Below are positions 1-5,103 of a stretch of DNA of 7,488 bases, one piece after another. This DNA comes from an uncultured Clostridia bacterium (GTDB taxonomy: Bacteria; Bacillota; Clostridia; Lachnospirales; Anaerotignaceae): assembly GCA_937919015.1 (NCBI GenBank), contig CALFPN010000180.1, positions 1 through 7,488 on the forward strand, given 5' to 3'. Each line of letters opens with the position of its first letter. Position 1 is the stretch's first letter. A program made the translations under genes and the position numbers. Under the pieces are notes generated by a model. That model was given only the letters and a program-made list of their open reading frames with translations. It had not been told where the DNA came from and did not search any database.

Positions 1-166
1 AGGCTGCCGCCTTACCTGTATAAGCAAACTGGCTGGCAATTTCGCCTTCGCCTACAGTCATAACTTCCACAGAACGAGCAGTTTTTTCTTCTTCCACTGT
101 TTCCTTGCCGCAGGCCGTGCCCAGAGCCATGCACATCGCCAGTGCGATCAGTAATTTTTTCTTCAT
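1..166 (-). CDS. RND efflux membrane-fusion (adaptor) lipoprotein, N-terminal part only
   Basis: Only the first 55 codons are present; the gene runs off the left edge. The protein opens with a basic, hydrophobic signal (MKKKLLIALAMCMALGTAC) in which Cys19 is the likely lipidated residue; the lipobox GTAC lacks the usual Leu at -3. An acidic linker follows, then a segment of the form VEVMTVGEGEIASQFAYTG, the usual start of HlyD/AcrA-type periplasmic adaptor proteins (V-x-V-x-x-V-x-x-G-x-I ... G). Such adaptors link an RND or ABC permease to the outside; in Gram-positives they are membrane-anchored lipoproteins. The start is ATG at 166, with GGAGG at 180-176 eight bases upstream; an in-frame ATG at 175 is too close to that site. 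The ATG overlaps the marR stop (ATGA), so translation is probably coupled and the pump is probably controlled by that regulator. The permease would lie left of the window. The family call rests on a short segment. Confidence 0.75.
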   Translation of the reverse strand, partial: MKKKLLIALAMCMALGTACGKETVEEEKTARSVEVMTVGEGEIASQFAYTGKAAA

Positions 167-642
167 TCTTTCCATCCTCCTATATGAAACAATTCTTTCA
201 ATTCCCTCACTTTTGTATAAAAAAGAGTGCGTCTTTCTTCATCCATTTTCTCAAAAACATCGGATGCACTGTTTACCATGGTTTCTCTGATCTCCTCAAC
301 GGCCTGCTGTCCTTTTTTCGTCAGGCTGATATAGACCTTTCTGCCATCATCATCCCTTCTGGCAGATTTTTTCTGCACAAAACCGCCATGCTGCAGCTTA
401 GAGAGCATCAGAGAAAGGCTGCCCTTACTGATGAACAATTCCGATGCCAGCTGAGAAACCGTATCCAGTTCCGGGTTGGCATACATAAACCCCAGCACCT
501 CCACTTGATGAGAGGTCAGCCCCATCTCATTAAGTTTCTGCAAAAGGACTGTTTTTGTGGTATATTTTTTATTCCATTGGGCAATGTCCGTTGCCAGTTC
601 CAACATGACCAGAACAACTTCTCTGCCTGTTGCCGTCTGCAT
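163..642 (-). CDS. MarR-family transcriptional regulator
   Basis: The gene encodes 159 residues, a usual MarR length. Residues ~41-112 form the winged helix-turn-helix: GLTSHQVEVLGFM (helix leading in), TVSQLASELFISKGSLSLMLSKL (HTH, recognition helix about Ser72-Leu83) and the Arg/Asp-rich wing RRDDDGRKVYISLT (about 95-108). The flanking N- and C-terminal helices would form the dimer interface. Family members are usually repressors released by small ligands or oxidants. I chose the ATG at 642 because GGAAGGAAGGAG sits 7 bases upstream; in-frame ATGs at 684 and 681 lack a site. The stop overlaps the start of the efflux adaptor gene (ATGA), so this is a regulator-pump operon, and it presumably represses its own promoter (see the repeats at 704-749). 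There are no cysteines, so redox sensing by Cys is unlikely; the ligand is unknown. Confidence 0.93.
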   Translation of the reverse strand: MQTATGREVVLVMLELATDIAQWNKKYTTKTVLLQKLNEMGLTSHQVEVLGFMYANPELDTVSQLASELFISKGSLSLMLSKLQHGGFVQKKSARRDDDGRKVYISLTKKGQQAVEEIRETMVNSASDVFEKMDEERRTLFYTKVRELKELFHIGGWKE

Positions 643-702
643 CAAAGCACTCCTTCCTTCCAAAAATGGGTACAATTTCATCATAATTACACATACGAAT
701 TG

Positions 703-731
703 ATTTTATATTAAAACCAAATCCAAGTCAA
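703..731 (-). promoter_or_regulatory. Sigma-A-type promoter of the marR-efflux operon
   Basis: On the minus strand, TTGACT (731-726) and TAAAAT (708-703) are separated by exactly 17 bases. Transcription would start near 696 and leave a leader of about 55 bases before the ATG at 642. The promoter is flanked by AATTGA (698-703) and its complement TCAATT (728-733). It also overlaps one copy of a repeated motif at 704-717, as expected for an autoregulated marR gene. Confidence 0.75.
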
Positions 732-749
732 TTATTTTTACATTAAAAC
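704..749. repeat. Tandem operator-like motif TTTTAYATTAAAAC, two copies
   Basis: TTTTATATTAAAAC at 704-717 is repeated as TTTTACATTAAAAC at 736-749, with starts 32 bp apart (three helical turns). Each copy is itself a near-palindrome (TTTTA, 3 bases, TAAAA in the first copy). One copy overlaps the marR -10 and the other lies just beyond its -35. This is the arrangement expected of paired binding sites for an autorepressing MarR dimer. Binding by this regulator is inferred, not shown. Confidence 0.5.
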
Positions 750-791
750 TATTTTAAAATACTGGATTTTTGGGAATCCTTGTGCTAAGAT

Positions 792-826
792 GTTCTACAA
801 TGCCAAAAGGTGGCATGCAAAAGAAC
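792..826. promoter_or_regulatory. Inverted repeat upstream of degV, candidate operator or 5'-leader hairpin
   Basis: ATGCCA (800-805) and TGGCAT (811-816) form a perfect 6-bp inverted repeat around a 5-base centre. GTTCT (792-796) and AGAAC (822-826) extend it almost symmetrically. A TACAAT that could serve as a -10 lies at 796-801 but has no convincing -35, so the dyad would cover the start of transcription. No clear sigma-A promoter for degV was found elsewhere in 643-860. Whether it works as a DNA operator or an RNA hairpin is open. Confidence 0.45.
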
Positions 827-860
827 TACATTATATATATATGACAGGAGGAGAGATCTT

Positions 861-1748
861 ATGGATTTTCGCATTATGAGCGACAGTTCCTGCGATATTT
901 CACCGGAACAGGAAAACATGTACGATATCCGACTGATTCCTTATTATATTTCCTTTGACGGCGAAACCTACCGGAAAGATCGCACAGAGGTAACCGCTGA
1001 AGCCTTCTATCAGGAAATGGCAGACAGACCCGATGTATATCCCAAGACTTCCATGCCCACACAGATAGATTTTTACGAGGCCTTCCTGCCTTATGCAAAA
1101 AACGGCGAAAAAATCATCTATCTGAACCTAACCAGCAAATTCAGCAGCTCCTTTCAGAGCGCACATCTGGCAGCAGAAGGTCTGATGGAGGAATACCCCG
1201 ACTGCAAGATCGCTGTCATCGACAGCTTTTCTGCAACAGTACAGGAAGGACTTCTGGTGACGGAAGCAGCAAGAATGGCACAGGCCGGCCTTTCCTTTGC
1301 GGAAGCAGTGGAAAAATTGGAGGAATTGAAGATGACCAGCCGCATTTTCTTCACCACCGCAGACCTGAGCTATCTGCAGAAAGGCGGGCGCATCGGCAAG
1401 GCTCTGACACAGGCGGCATCTGTGCTAAAGATCAAACCCATCATCCATCTGTATGAAGGGGAACTGCAGGCAGCAGGCATCGCCCGTGCCAGAAAAAAAT
1501 CTATCCATAAATTCTTGGAAGATGCAAAGGCATTTTTTGCAGACAAAAACATCAACGATTACCGCATCTGCACCGGCAAAGGCCATGATCAGGAAGAATA
1601 CGATGCCTTCCATGCAGAGGTCACGGAAGAAATGAAGGCTCTGGGTTTTACTGGTGAAGTGGAAAGCTATCAGATCGGCTGCACCATCGGCGTACACACC
1701 GGCCCTACCCCCATCGGCATTGCCTGCATCAAAAAATTCGATGCCTGA
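861..1748 (+). CDS. DegV family fatty-acid-binding protein (FakB-like)
   Basis: The 295-residue product is of usual DegV length and carries the family motifs in order: SDSSCDIS (7-14), KTSMPTQIDF (62-71; TSxP(T/S) motif), TSKFSSSFQSA (91-101; usually S-x-x-S-G-T-x-x-S-A), IDSFSATVQEG, the LQKGGRIGK signature, KPIIHLYEGEL, RARKK, and HTGPTPIG near the C-terminus (His279). The family binds one fatty acid between an N-terminal EDD-fold domain and a second domain. Members called FakB hand exogenous fatty acids to the kinase FakA, yielding acyl phosphate for phospholipid synthesis. No fakA is in the window. The start at ATG 861 follows AGGAGGAG (846-853); an in-frame ATG at 810 would add 17 residues unlike the family and has no ribosome site. 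A terminator follows directly, so the gene appears monocistronic. The usual Gly in the S-x-x-S-G-T motif is replaced by Ser. Which fatty acid it binds cannot be told from sequence. Confidence 0.95.
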   Translation: MDFRIMSDSSCDISPEQENMYDIRLIPYYISFDGETYRKDRTEVTAEAFYQEMADRPDVYPKTSMPTQIDFYEAFLPYAKNGEKIIYLNLTSKFSSSFQSAHLAAEGLMEEYPDCKIAVIDSFSATVQEGLLVTEAARMAQAGLSFAEAVEKLEELKMTSRIFFTTADLSYLQKGGRIGKALTQAASVLKIKPIIHLYEGELQAAGIARARKKSIHKFLEDAKAFFADKNINDYRICTGKGHDQEEYDAFHAEVTEEMKALGFTGEVESYQIGCTIGVHTGPTPIGIACIKKFDA

Positions 1749-1773
1749 ATCATTCCATCCAAAAAATTTTGAA

Positions 1774-1806
1774 ACACCCCCGCAATTTGCGGTGGGATGT
1801 TTTTTT
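1774..1806 (+). terminator. Intrinsic terminator of degV
   Basis: The stem core pairs CCGCA with TGCGG around a 3-base loop and is extended by CCC/GGG and ACA/TGT with single-base bulges. Seven T residues follow (1800-1806), then a second T-rich run. It lies 26 bases after the degV stop. Confidence 0.9.
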
Positions 1807-2145
1807 GCTTTTTTGCAGTTTTTGATACTATATATAAAAGGAAGAAAAACGTTCTGAGAGGGTTTTTCTTTCCATTTCTTTCTATTCTTTATACAATGTC
1901 TGTTGTTCTCCTTTTTCACCACCCGCTCCAATAGCATCACAAAAATTGAAGCAATTCTGAAAATATATCTGTACGATTCGTGATTATCTTTTCCTATGTT
2001 TCTTCTTTCTCGCCAAGTCCGCCTTTCCCTTCCCTTTTATGAAAATCATAATAATCCAACTTCTTTTCTGACTTCCCATCGGATTCGACCACCGCCAGAA
2101 TATTTCATTTTGCAAAATTGTAATCCACTTGTAAAGACACAAATG
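1807..2145. other. Gene-poor intergenic stretch
   Basis: I support no gene between the degV terminator and the next promoter. The DNA is AT-rich with pyrimidine-rich runs on the plus strand. A weak hairpin pairs AAGAAAAAC (1842-1850) with GTTTTTCTT (1862-1870) but lacks a proper U-tract context. On the minus strand, 2104-1994 is open for 36 codons in one frame with an acidic/Lys-rich, protein-like composition (it contains VVESDGKSEKK) and ends in TAG. It has no ATG and no ribosome site, so at most it is a relic. Confidence 0.55.
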
Positions 2146-2174
2146 ATGACATTTTAGCAGAGATGTTGTAAAAT
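2146..2174 (+). promoter_or_regulatory. Sigma-A-type promoter of the ankyrin-like gene
   Basis: ATGACA (2146-2151, one mismatch to TTGACA) and TAAAAT (2169-2174) are spaced 17 bases apart. Transcription would start near 2181, about 40 bases before the ATG at 2220. Confidence 0.65.
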
Positions 2175-2219
2175 AAACGTGATGACAGCAAACGGAACAA
2201 GGAAAGGGTGAAAACGGGC

Positions 2220-2930
2220 ATGGAAAAATATGACGCTGCGTTTTCCGATATGGAAAATCGTTTGATCGATGAAGCAAGAATGATCCCTCCTCGCATGGAT
2301 CTCATTGAAGATTGCCTGCGGGCAGGTGCGGATCTGAATAAAACCGGCACAGAACGAAATGTATTCCTGACCATTTTGGAATACTACGGTGAATATGTGG
2401 ATGAAAATGGAGAAGTAAAAGAAACCGGCAAGTATCTTCCGGAGCTGCTGGAGCTGTTTTTCCGCTATGGCGTAGACGTAAAAGCGAAAAACGAGGATGA
2501 AATGAGTGCCGCCTGGTGCTTTGTCTGGCCCACAGCCATGGATGATGATATGCTGCGGGCAGCAGAACTGCTGCTGCAGAAAGGCATGAAGGTCAATGCC
2601 CGCTATCAGAACGAAACACCACTGGATTATCTGGAGGAATCCCTGAAACGGGCCAGAGCGACCAATGACTGGGACGAACTGGACAGTTTCCGAGAAAAAT
2701 ATCGGGCACTGCTGATCCGTTACGGCGGAGTGCCCCGCTACAGCGGATACTGTGGATGGATTGCAAAAGACGTGCCCGAAAAGGAAAGACCCCTGCTTTG
2801 GGGCGACCAGAGCCACAGGGCAAAACTCAACCGAAATTACCGCTTTATTTACAATGAAGCCGAAAAAAATTTTGATCTGATGGATATGAAAACAGACAAA
2901 CTGATCGGCAAATTTTATGCGAAAAAGTAA
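2220..2930 (+). CDS. Ankyrin-repeat-like protein with a distinct C-terminal region
   Basis: The product is 236 residues, cytosolic, with no signal peptide or membrane segment. Three degenerate ankyrin-like helix-loop-helix units are visible: ~25-53 (MDLIEDCLRAGADLN), ~73-99 (LPELLELFFRYGVDVKAKN) and ~111-140 (MLRAAELLLQKGMKVNARYQNETPLDYL). The last carries the typical G-x-x-V-N-A ... T-P-L-D core. Residues ~141-165 are a charged helix. Residues ~170-236 are of unrecognised type (GGVPRYSGYCGW ... RFIYNEAEKNFDLMD) and end in basic KFYAKK. Ankyrin units usually mediate protein contacts; the partner is unknown. I chose ATG 2220 over the in-frame GTG at 2208 because AAGGGTGA (2204-2211) is correctly spaced for the ATG. 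There is no terminator before the next gene, so some read-through into the lipoprotein gene is likely. Confidence 0.8.
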   Translation: MEKYDAAFSDMENRLIDEARMIPPRMDLIEDCLRAGADLNKTGTERNVFLTILEYYGEYVDENGEVKETGKYLPELLELFFRYGVDVKAKNEDEMSAAWCFVWPTAMDDDMLRAAELLLQKGMKVNARYQNETPLDYLEESLKRARATNDWDELDSFREKYRALLIRYGGVPRYSGYCGWIAKDVPEKERPLLWGDQSHRAKLNRNYRFIYNEAEKNFDLMDMKTDKLIGKFYAKK

Positions 2931-2951
2931 ATGCAGAAATCGGAAACCGCC

Positions 2952-2980
2952 TTGTATGGAATTTAGAACTATGTTATAAT
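2952..2980 (+). promoter_or_regulatory. Extended -10 promoter of the Ig-like lipoprotein gene
   Basis: TTGTAT (2952-2957), a 17-base spacer and a perfect TATAAT (2975-2980) preceded by TGT (extended -10). This is among the best sigma-A promoters in the window. Transcription would start near 2987, leaving about 38 bases of leader before the ATG at 3025. Confidence 0.85.
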
Positions 2981-3024
2981 GTGTTAATAGCTTCGTATCC
3001 AAACAACAGGAAGGGATGACACCA

Positions 3025-3450
3025 ATGAGAATGAAATTTTTTGCAGTACTGATGATGCTTACCCTGACACTGACCGCTTGCGGCAGCGATGATTATATGA
3101 CTGTTTTTAACGATGTCAATACCGTAGACGGTGTTACAATGACACTGAAGGAAGAAACGCTGAAAAATTCCAAAGCAACATTTATGATTACAAACGATTC
3201 TGCAGAAGATGTTCTCTTTGACCCTGTTGAATTCCATCTGGAAAAGAAAAACAGAGACGGTGTATGGGAAGAAAACATCGGTACCAGAGTTTCCGAATGG
3301 AAGCGTGACAAAACCGAAATCATCCCCGCCGGCACAGCCATGGAAAAAGAAGTAGACTGGAAAGGTCTGTGCGGCAGCATCGGCAGCGGCGAACACCGCG
3401 TGATCGTAATCATCAACGATCAGCCCATCGCCTGTGAATTTGAAAAATAA
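3025..3450 (+). CDS. Small lipoprotein with a bacterial Ig-like domain
   Basis: The 141-residue product begins MRMKFFAVLMMLTLTLTAC, a textbook lipoprotein signal with lipobox LTAC and lipidated Cys19; the mature protein would sit on the outer face of the membrane. The rest (~30-140) reads as one beta-sandwich domain: VTMTLKEETL, an alternating strand ATFMITNDSAEDVLF, FHLEKKNRDGVWEENI, an I-I-P-A-G-T turn, and a closing GSGEHRVIVIIND strand. This pattern (N-x-S ... LEKK-x-x-G-x-W ... I-P-A-G-T ... G-x-x-R) is shared by Ig-like domain lipoproteins common in Clostridia; I assign only that level of family, without a known function. ATG 3025 is preferred because AGGAAGGG (3008-3015) is best spaced for it; ATG 3016 abuts the site and ATG 3031 is a close alternative. 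The gene has its own promoter and terminator. Confidence 0.82.
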   Translation: MRMKFFAVLMMLTLTLTACGSDDYMTVFNDVNTVDGVTMTLKEETLKNSKATFMITNDSAEDVLFDPVEFHLEKKNRDGVWEENIGTRVSEWKRDKTEIIPAGTAMEKEVDWKGLCGSIGSGEHRVIVIINDQPIACEFEK

Positions 3451-3462
3451 GCATGAACCATG

Positions 3463-3499
3463 AGGACTAAGAGCAGCTTTCTTAGTCCTTTTTGTTTTT
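3463..3499 (+). terminator. Intrinsic terminator of the lipoprotein gene
   Basis: AGGACTAAGA (3463-3472) pairs perfectly with TCTTAGTCCT (3480-3489) around a 7-base loop. The T-rich tail TTTTTGTTTTT runs to 3499. It starts 13 bases after the stop codon. Confidence 0.93.
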
Positions 3500-3552
3500 C
3501 TGCCGCCCTGTGCAGCAAAGATTTAAAAAAAATGGACTTTTTTCAGAAAAAC

Positions 3553-3578
3553 GGAACCCCGGTGTTTTTTTGTACGTC
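3553..3578 (+). promoter_or_regulatory. Candidate ECF-sigma-factor promoter of the SIMPL gene
   Basis: GGAAC (3553-3557), 17 bases, then CGTC (3575-3578) matches the general form of ECF sigma promoters (AAC at -35, CGTC at -10, spacer 16-17), as known for the B. subtilis sigma-M/sigma-X/sigma-W group. No sigma-A-like promoter is visible between the upstream terminator and the gene. Transcription would start near 3586, leaving a leader of about 37 bases that contains the ribosome site. No ECF sigma gene lies in the window. Confidence 0.55.
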
Positions 3579-3588
3579 CAAAAAAACA
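3563..3588. repeat. Perfect inverted repeat over the SIMPL promoter
   Basis: TGTTTTTTTG (3563-3572) and CAAAAAAACA (3579-3588) are perfect complements around a 6-base centre, TACGTC, which contains the proposed ECF -10. It could be an operator or a local bend; the arms are homopolymeric, so chance is possible. Confidence 0.45.
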
Positions 3589-3622
3589 AAAACATTTTTG
3601 CAATCAGAAAGGAGTTATGGGT

Positions 3623-4348
3623 ATGAAAAAATGGAAAAAATTTGCAGCTGTTTTGGCCGCAGCCTTTACATTATCTCTGGGTATGGCAAGCGTGGCCTAT
3701 GCCGCAGAAGGCCAGATCAGCGTAAACGGAACAGGAGTTATTATGGCTGACCCCGATACGGCAAAGATCAACCTGAACGTGGAAACCATGGGCAAAACAT
3801 CGGAAGCCGCCCAGAAGGAAAACAATCAGATCATTCAGAAAATCACAAAAGCCATGCAGAACATGGGCGTGACCAAGGAAAATATCGTAACGACCTATAC
3901 CTCTGTATACCCCCAGTATAACTATAACGACGAAACAGGAAAACGCAGCGTGATGGGTTATCGCTCCTATACAGACCTGCAGGTGACAACGAAAGATATC
4001 GACAACGCGGGCAAATATATCGACGCTGCCCTGAAAGCAGGGGCAACCGGCACCAATGGCGTGGATTTCTCCGTGGCAGACCAAAGCCTGTATTATGGGC
4101 AGGCCCTGCAGGTGGCAGTGAAAAATGCAGAAAAATCTGCCCAGTCCATTGCCGATGCCTATGGCAGACAGCTAGGGGCAGTAAAGAGCGTAACGGAAAA
4201 TTCCAGAAATGCCTATTATGCGGAAACGGCCAATATGGCGAAAATGATGGTGACAGAGGACTCCATGGCCGATGCCGGCAGCGGCACTACCATCAGCTAT
4301 GGTAAAATTCAGATCACCGCAAATATCGCTGTGACTTATGGGTTTTAA
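3623..4348 (+). CDS. Secreted SIMPL-domain (DUF541) protein
   Basis: The product is 241 residues with a Sec signal: basic MKKWKK, a hydrophobic core, and AYA/AEG, giving cleavage after about Ala27. The mature part carries a SIMPL domain along its whole length: ISVNGTGVIMADPDTAKINLNVET (~32-55; typical I-x-V-x-G-x-G ... PD-x-A opening), ENIVTTYTSVYPQYNY, VMGYRSYTDLQVTT, the AALKAGATGTNGVDFSV segment, the AVKNAEKSAQSIADAYGRQLGAV helix, and a closing ISYGKIQITANIAVTYGF strand. SIMPL proteins are exported and often envelope- or stress-associated, but their biochemical role is not defined. Without an anchor it would be released or wall-associated. ATG 3623 is chosen because GGAG (3611-3614) is 8 bases upstream; the in-frame ATG at 3617 is only 2 bases from it. 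The gene is flanked by terminators on both sides, so it is its own unit, possibly under an ECF sigma factor. Confidence 0.93.
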   Translation: MKKWKKFAAVLAAAFTLSLGMASVAYAAEGQISVNGTGVIMADPDTAKINLNVETMGKTSEAAQKENNQIIQKITKAMQNMGVTKENIVTTYTSVYPQYNYNDETGKRSVMGYRSYTDLQVTTKDIDNAGKYIDAALKAGATGTNGVDFSVADQSLYYGQALQVAVKNAEKSAQSIADAYGRQLGAVKSVTENSRNAYYAETANMAKMMVTEDSMADAGSGTTISYGKIQITANIAVTYGF

Positions 4349-4352
4349 GACC

Positions 4353-4393
4353 TTGGGGGTTTCAAATTCCCCCAGCAGGAGCTCAGCCCCTGC
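4353..4393. repeat. REP-like double hairpin after the SIMPL gene
   Basis: TGGGGG (4354-4359) pairs with CCCCCA (4369-4374). Immediately after it, GCAGG (4375-4379) pairs with CCTGC (4389-4393). Both loops are 9 bases. Neither hairpin has a T-tract, and a complete terminator follows separately, so they are not needed for termination. The G-run/C-run layout resembles dispersed intergenic REP-like repeats; copy number cannot be judged from this window. Confidence 0.45.
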
Positions 4394-4402
4394 ACCCGAA
4401 TG

Positions 4403-4433
4403 AAAAAGGATGTCCCCAAAGACATCCTTTTTT
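4403..4433 (+). terminator. Intrinsic terminator of the SIMPL gene
   Basis: AAAAAGGATGTC (4403-4414) pairs perfectly over 12 bp with GACATCCTTTTT (4421-4432) around a 6-base loop, and the T-run continues to 4433. It could act on either strand because the stem is A/T-flanked on both sides. Confidence 0.93.
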
Positions 4434-4443
4434 AGCATTATAA

Positions 4444-4569
4444 ACGAAGGGTTCGGGAAACGGTAGTTTCCTGAATGGAACCCGCAGAGGGGGCTTTGCC
4501 CACTCGAGGAGAACAGGCAGTTTCGAGGCTTTTAGCCGCTGGAACTGATCTGTTCAAACCTACAGTCAC
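4444..4569. ncRNA. Multi-stem structured element, candidate noncoding RNA or dispersed repeat
   Basis: Three consecutive hairpins fill this gene-free stretch. P1 pairs GGGTTC (4449-4454) with GAACCC (4478-4483), enclosing GGGAAAC/GTTTCCT around a GGTA loop. P2 pairs GAG/CTC and GGGC/GCCC around TTT (4487-4505). P3 pairs GAACAG (4511-4516) with CTGTTC (4550-4555), then CAGTTTC/GGAACTG with one wobble, then GGCT/AGCC around TTT. Reading on, a U-tract hairpin (4570-4619) closes the element. ACGAA (4444-4448) is complementary to TTCGT (4615-4619), a possible outer stem. The stems show wobble pairs and interrupted helices typical of RNA. No clear promoter was found; a TATAAA at 4439-4444 has no -35. 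The minus strand has a long open frame here, but it lacks a ribosome site. I do not recognise an established RNA family, and the strand is undecided. Confidence 0.45.
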
Positions 4570-4619
4570 ACGAAAAAAGCTTGAAGGCGTGCCAGATGGC
4601 ACGCCTGAGATTTTTTCGT
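4570..4619 (-). terminator. Bidirectional terminator-like hairpin below the NTF2-like gene
   Basis: GGCGTGCC (4586-4593) pairs with GGCACGCC (4598-4605) around AGAT, and an outer A/T stem pairs ACGAAAAAA (4570-4578) with TTTTTTCGT (4611-4619). On the minus strand it lies 16 bases after the stop of the gene at 4635-5018 and ends in six T. On the plus strand it would end the structured element at 4444-4569. Confidence 0.7.
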
Positions 4620-4634
4620 AATGATGCGGCAGCA

Positions 4635-5018
4635 TCATTTCTCATAAGGTCTTGTTTTTCTGCTTCCTTCACCGTATTCTTCCAAAGATTTAATCTTATC
4701 ATCTTCATCCCATTCTACGATATATACACCATCCATCCAGCGTTCTGTGCCGGCTTTGGTCAGGGCTTCCATCTTAAATTTGACTACGGTCTTATTCTCA
4801 TCCATGTGCAGGAAATCTTTCGCATAGAAGGCTTCCATTACATTGTTTTTATGCCAGTCATCAAACCATTCCTTGATCTCATCCTTACCAAAGTACTGAT
4901 ATCCCCAGCATTCTGTATATTCTACATCATCGGCAAAAATGGCCGCCATGGGAGTGATATCTTCCCCCACCCACATTTCAAACCAAACATTGATCTTTTC
5001 TTCTCTCTGACGCAACAT
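4635..5018 (-). CDS. NTF2/SnoaL-like fold protein
   Basis: The product is 127 residues with no signal or membrane segment. It has the order of elements of the NTF2-like superfamily (alpha+beta cone): an N-terminal helix with WFEMWVGEDITPMAAIFADDVEYTE, then GYQYFGKDEIKEWFDDWHKNNVM (the G-K-D-E-I-K-x-W-F helix), the long strands FLHMDENKTVVKFKMEAL and ERWMDGVYIVEWDEDDKIKSLEEY, and a short charged tail. Members range from isomerases and dehydratases to ligand-binding stress proteins, so no substrate is assigned. The start at ATG 5018 is placed by AGGGGGTG (5032-5025) seven to eight bases upstream; a GTG at 5027 lies within that site. It is divergent from the peroxiredoxin gene, with about 190 bp between the two starts. 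Confidence 0.85.
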   Translation of the reverse strand: MLRQREEKINVWFEMWVGEDITPMAAIFADDVEYTECWGYQYFGKDEIKEWFDDWHKNNVMEAFYAKDFLHMDENKTVVKFKMEALTKAGTERWMDGVYIVEWDEDDKIKSLEEYGEGSRKTRPYEK

Positions 5019-5074
5019 AAAACGCACCCCCTAAATTTGTTTCCTCGTTATGCACAAATGTGCTTGGTAGGTTT

Positions 5075-5103
5075 ATTTTACCATAAAAAATCCTATCCGA
5101 CAA
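5075..5103 (-). promoter_or_regulatory. Extended -10 promoter of the NTF2-like gene
   Basis: On the minus strand, TTGTCG (5103-5098), a 17-base spacer and TAAAAT (5080-5075) preceded by TGG (extended -10). The start would be near 5068, with about 50 bases of leader. The -35 lies inside the terminator-like hairpin at 5085-5128. Confidence 0.7.

Noticed and set aside
142..714. 190-codon plus-strand open frame opposite marR
   Set aside because: It is a mirror frame of a clear MarR protein, without ribosome site or recognisable domain, and it crosses the marR promoter.
810..860. N-terminal extension of DegV from ATG 810
   Set aside because: There is no ribosome site, the residues do not fit the family, and a near-perfect AGGAGGAG directs the ATG at 861.
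1425..1940. 171-codon minus-strand open frame overlapping the degV end
   Set aside because: It covers the degV terminator and the C-terminal half of degV antisense, and shows no domain. Its Lys-rich start only reflects AT-rich DNA.
2154..3002. 282-codon minus-strand open frame opposite the ankyrin-like gene
   Set aside because: Its Phe/His/Cys-rich composition is typical of antisense frames, it has no ribosome site, and the plus-strand gene has a promoter, a ribosome site and recognisable repeats.
3460..3750. 96-codon plus-strand open frame before the SIMPL gene
   Set aside because: It starts inside the lipoprotein terminator, overlaps the ECF promoter, and reads into the SIMPL signal region out of frame.
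4438..4638. 66-codon minus-strand open frame (contains VGLNRSVPAAKSLETACSP)
   Set aside because: It has no ribosome site, begins inside the end of the NTF2-like gene, and runs through a terminator hairpin and three RNA-like stems. The structure explains the sequence better than coding does.
4621..4638. Hairpin ATGATGC/GCATCAT at the NTF2-like stop codon
   Set aside because: It is a perfect 7-bp dyad, but with no T-tract and overlapping the stop codon. A proper terminator lies just beyond, so it is not called separately.
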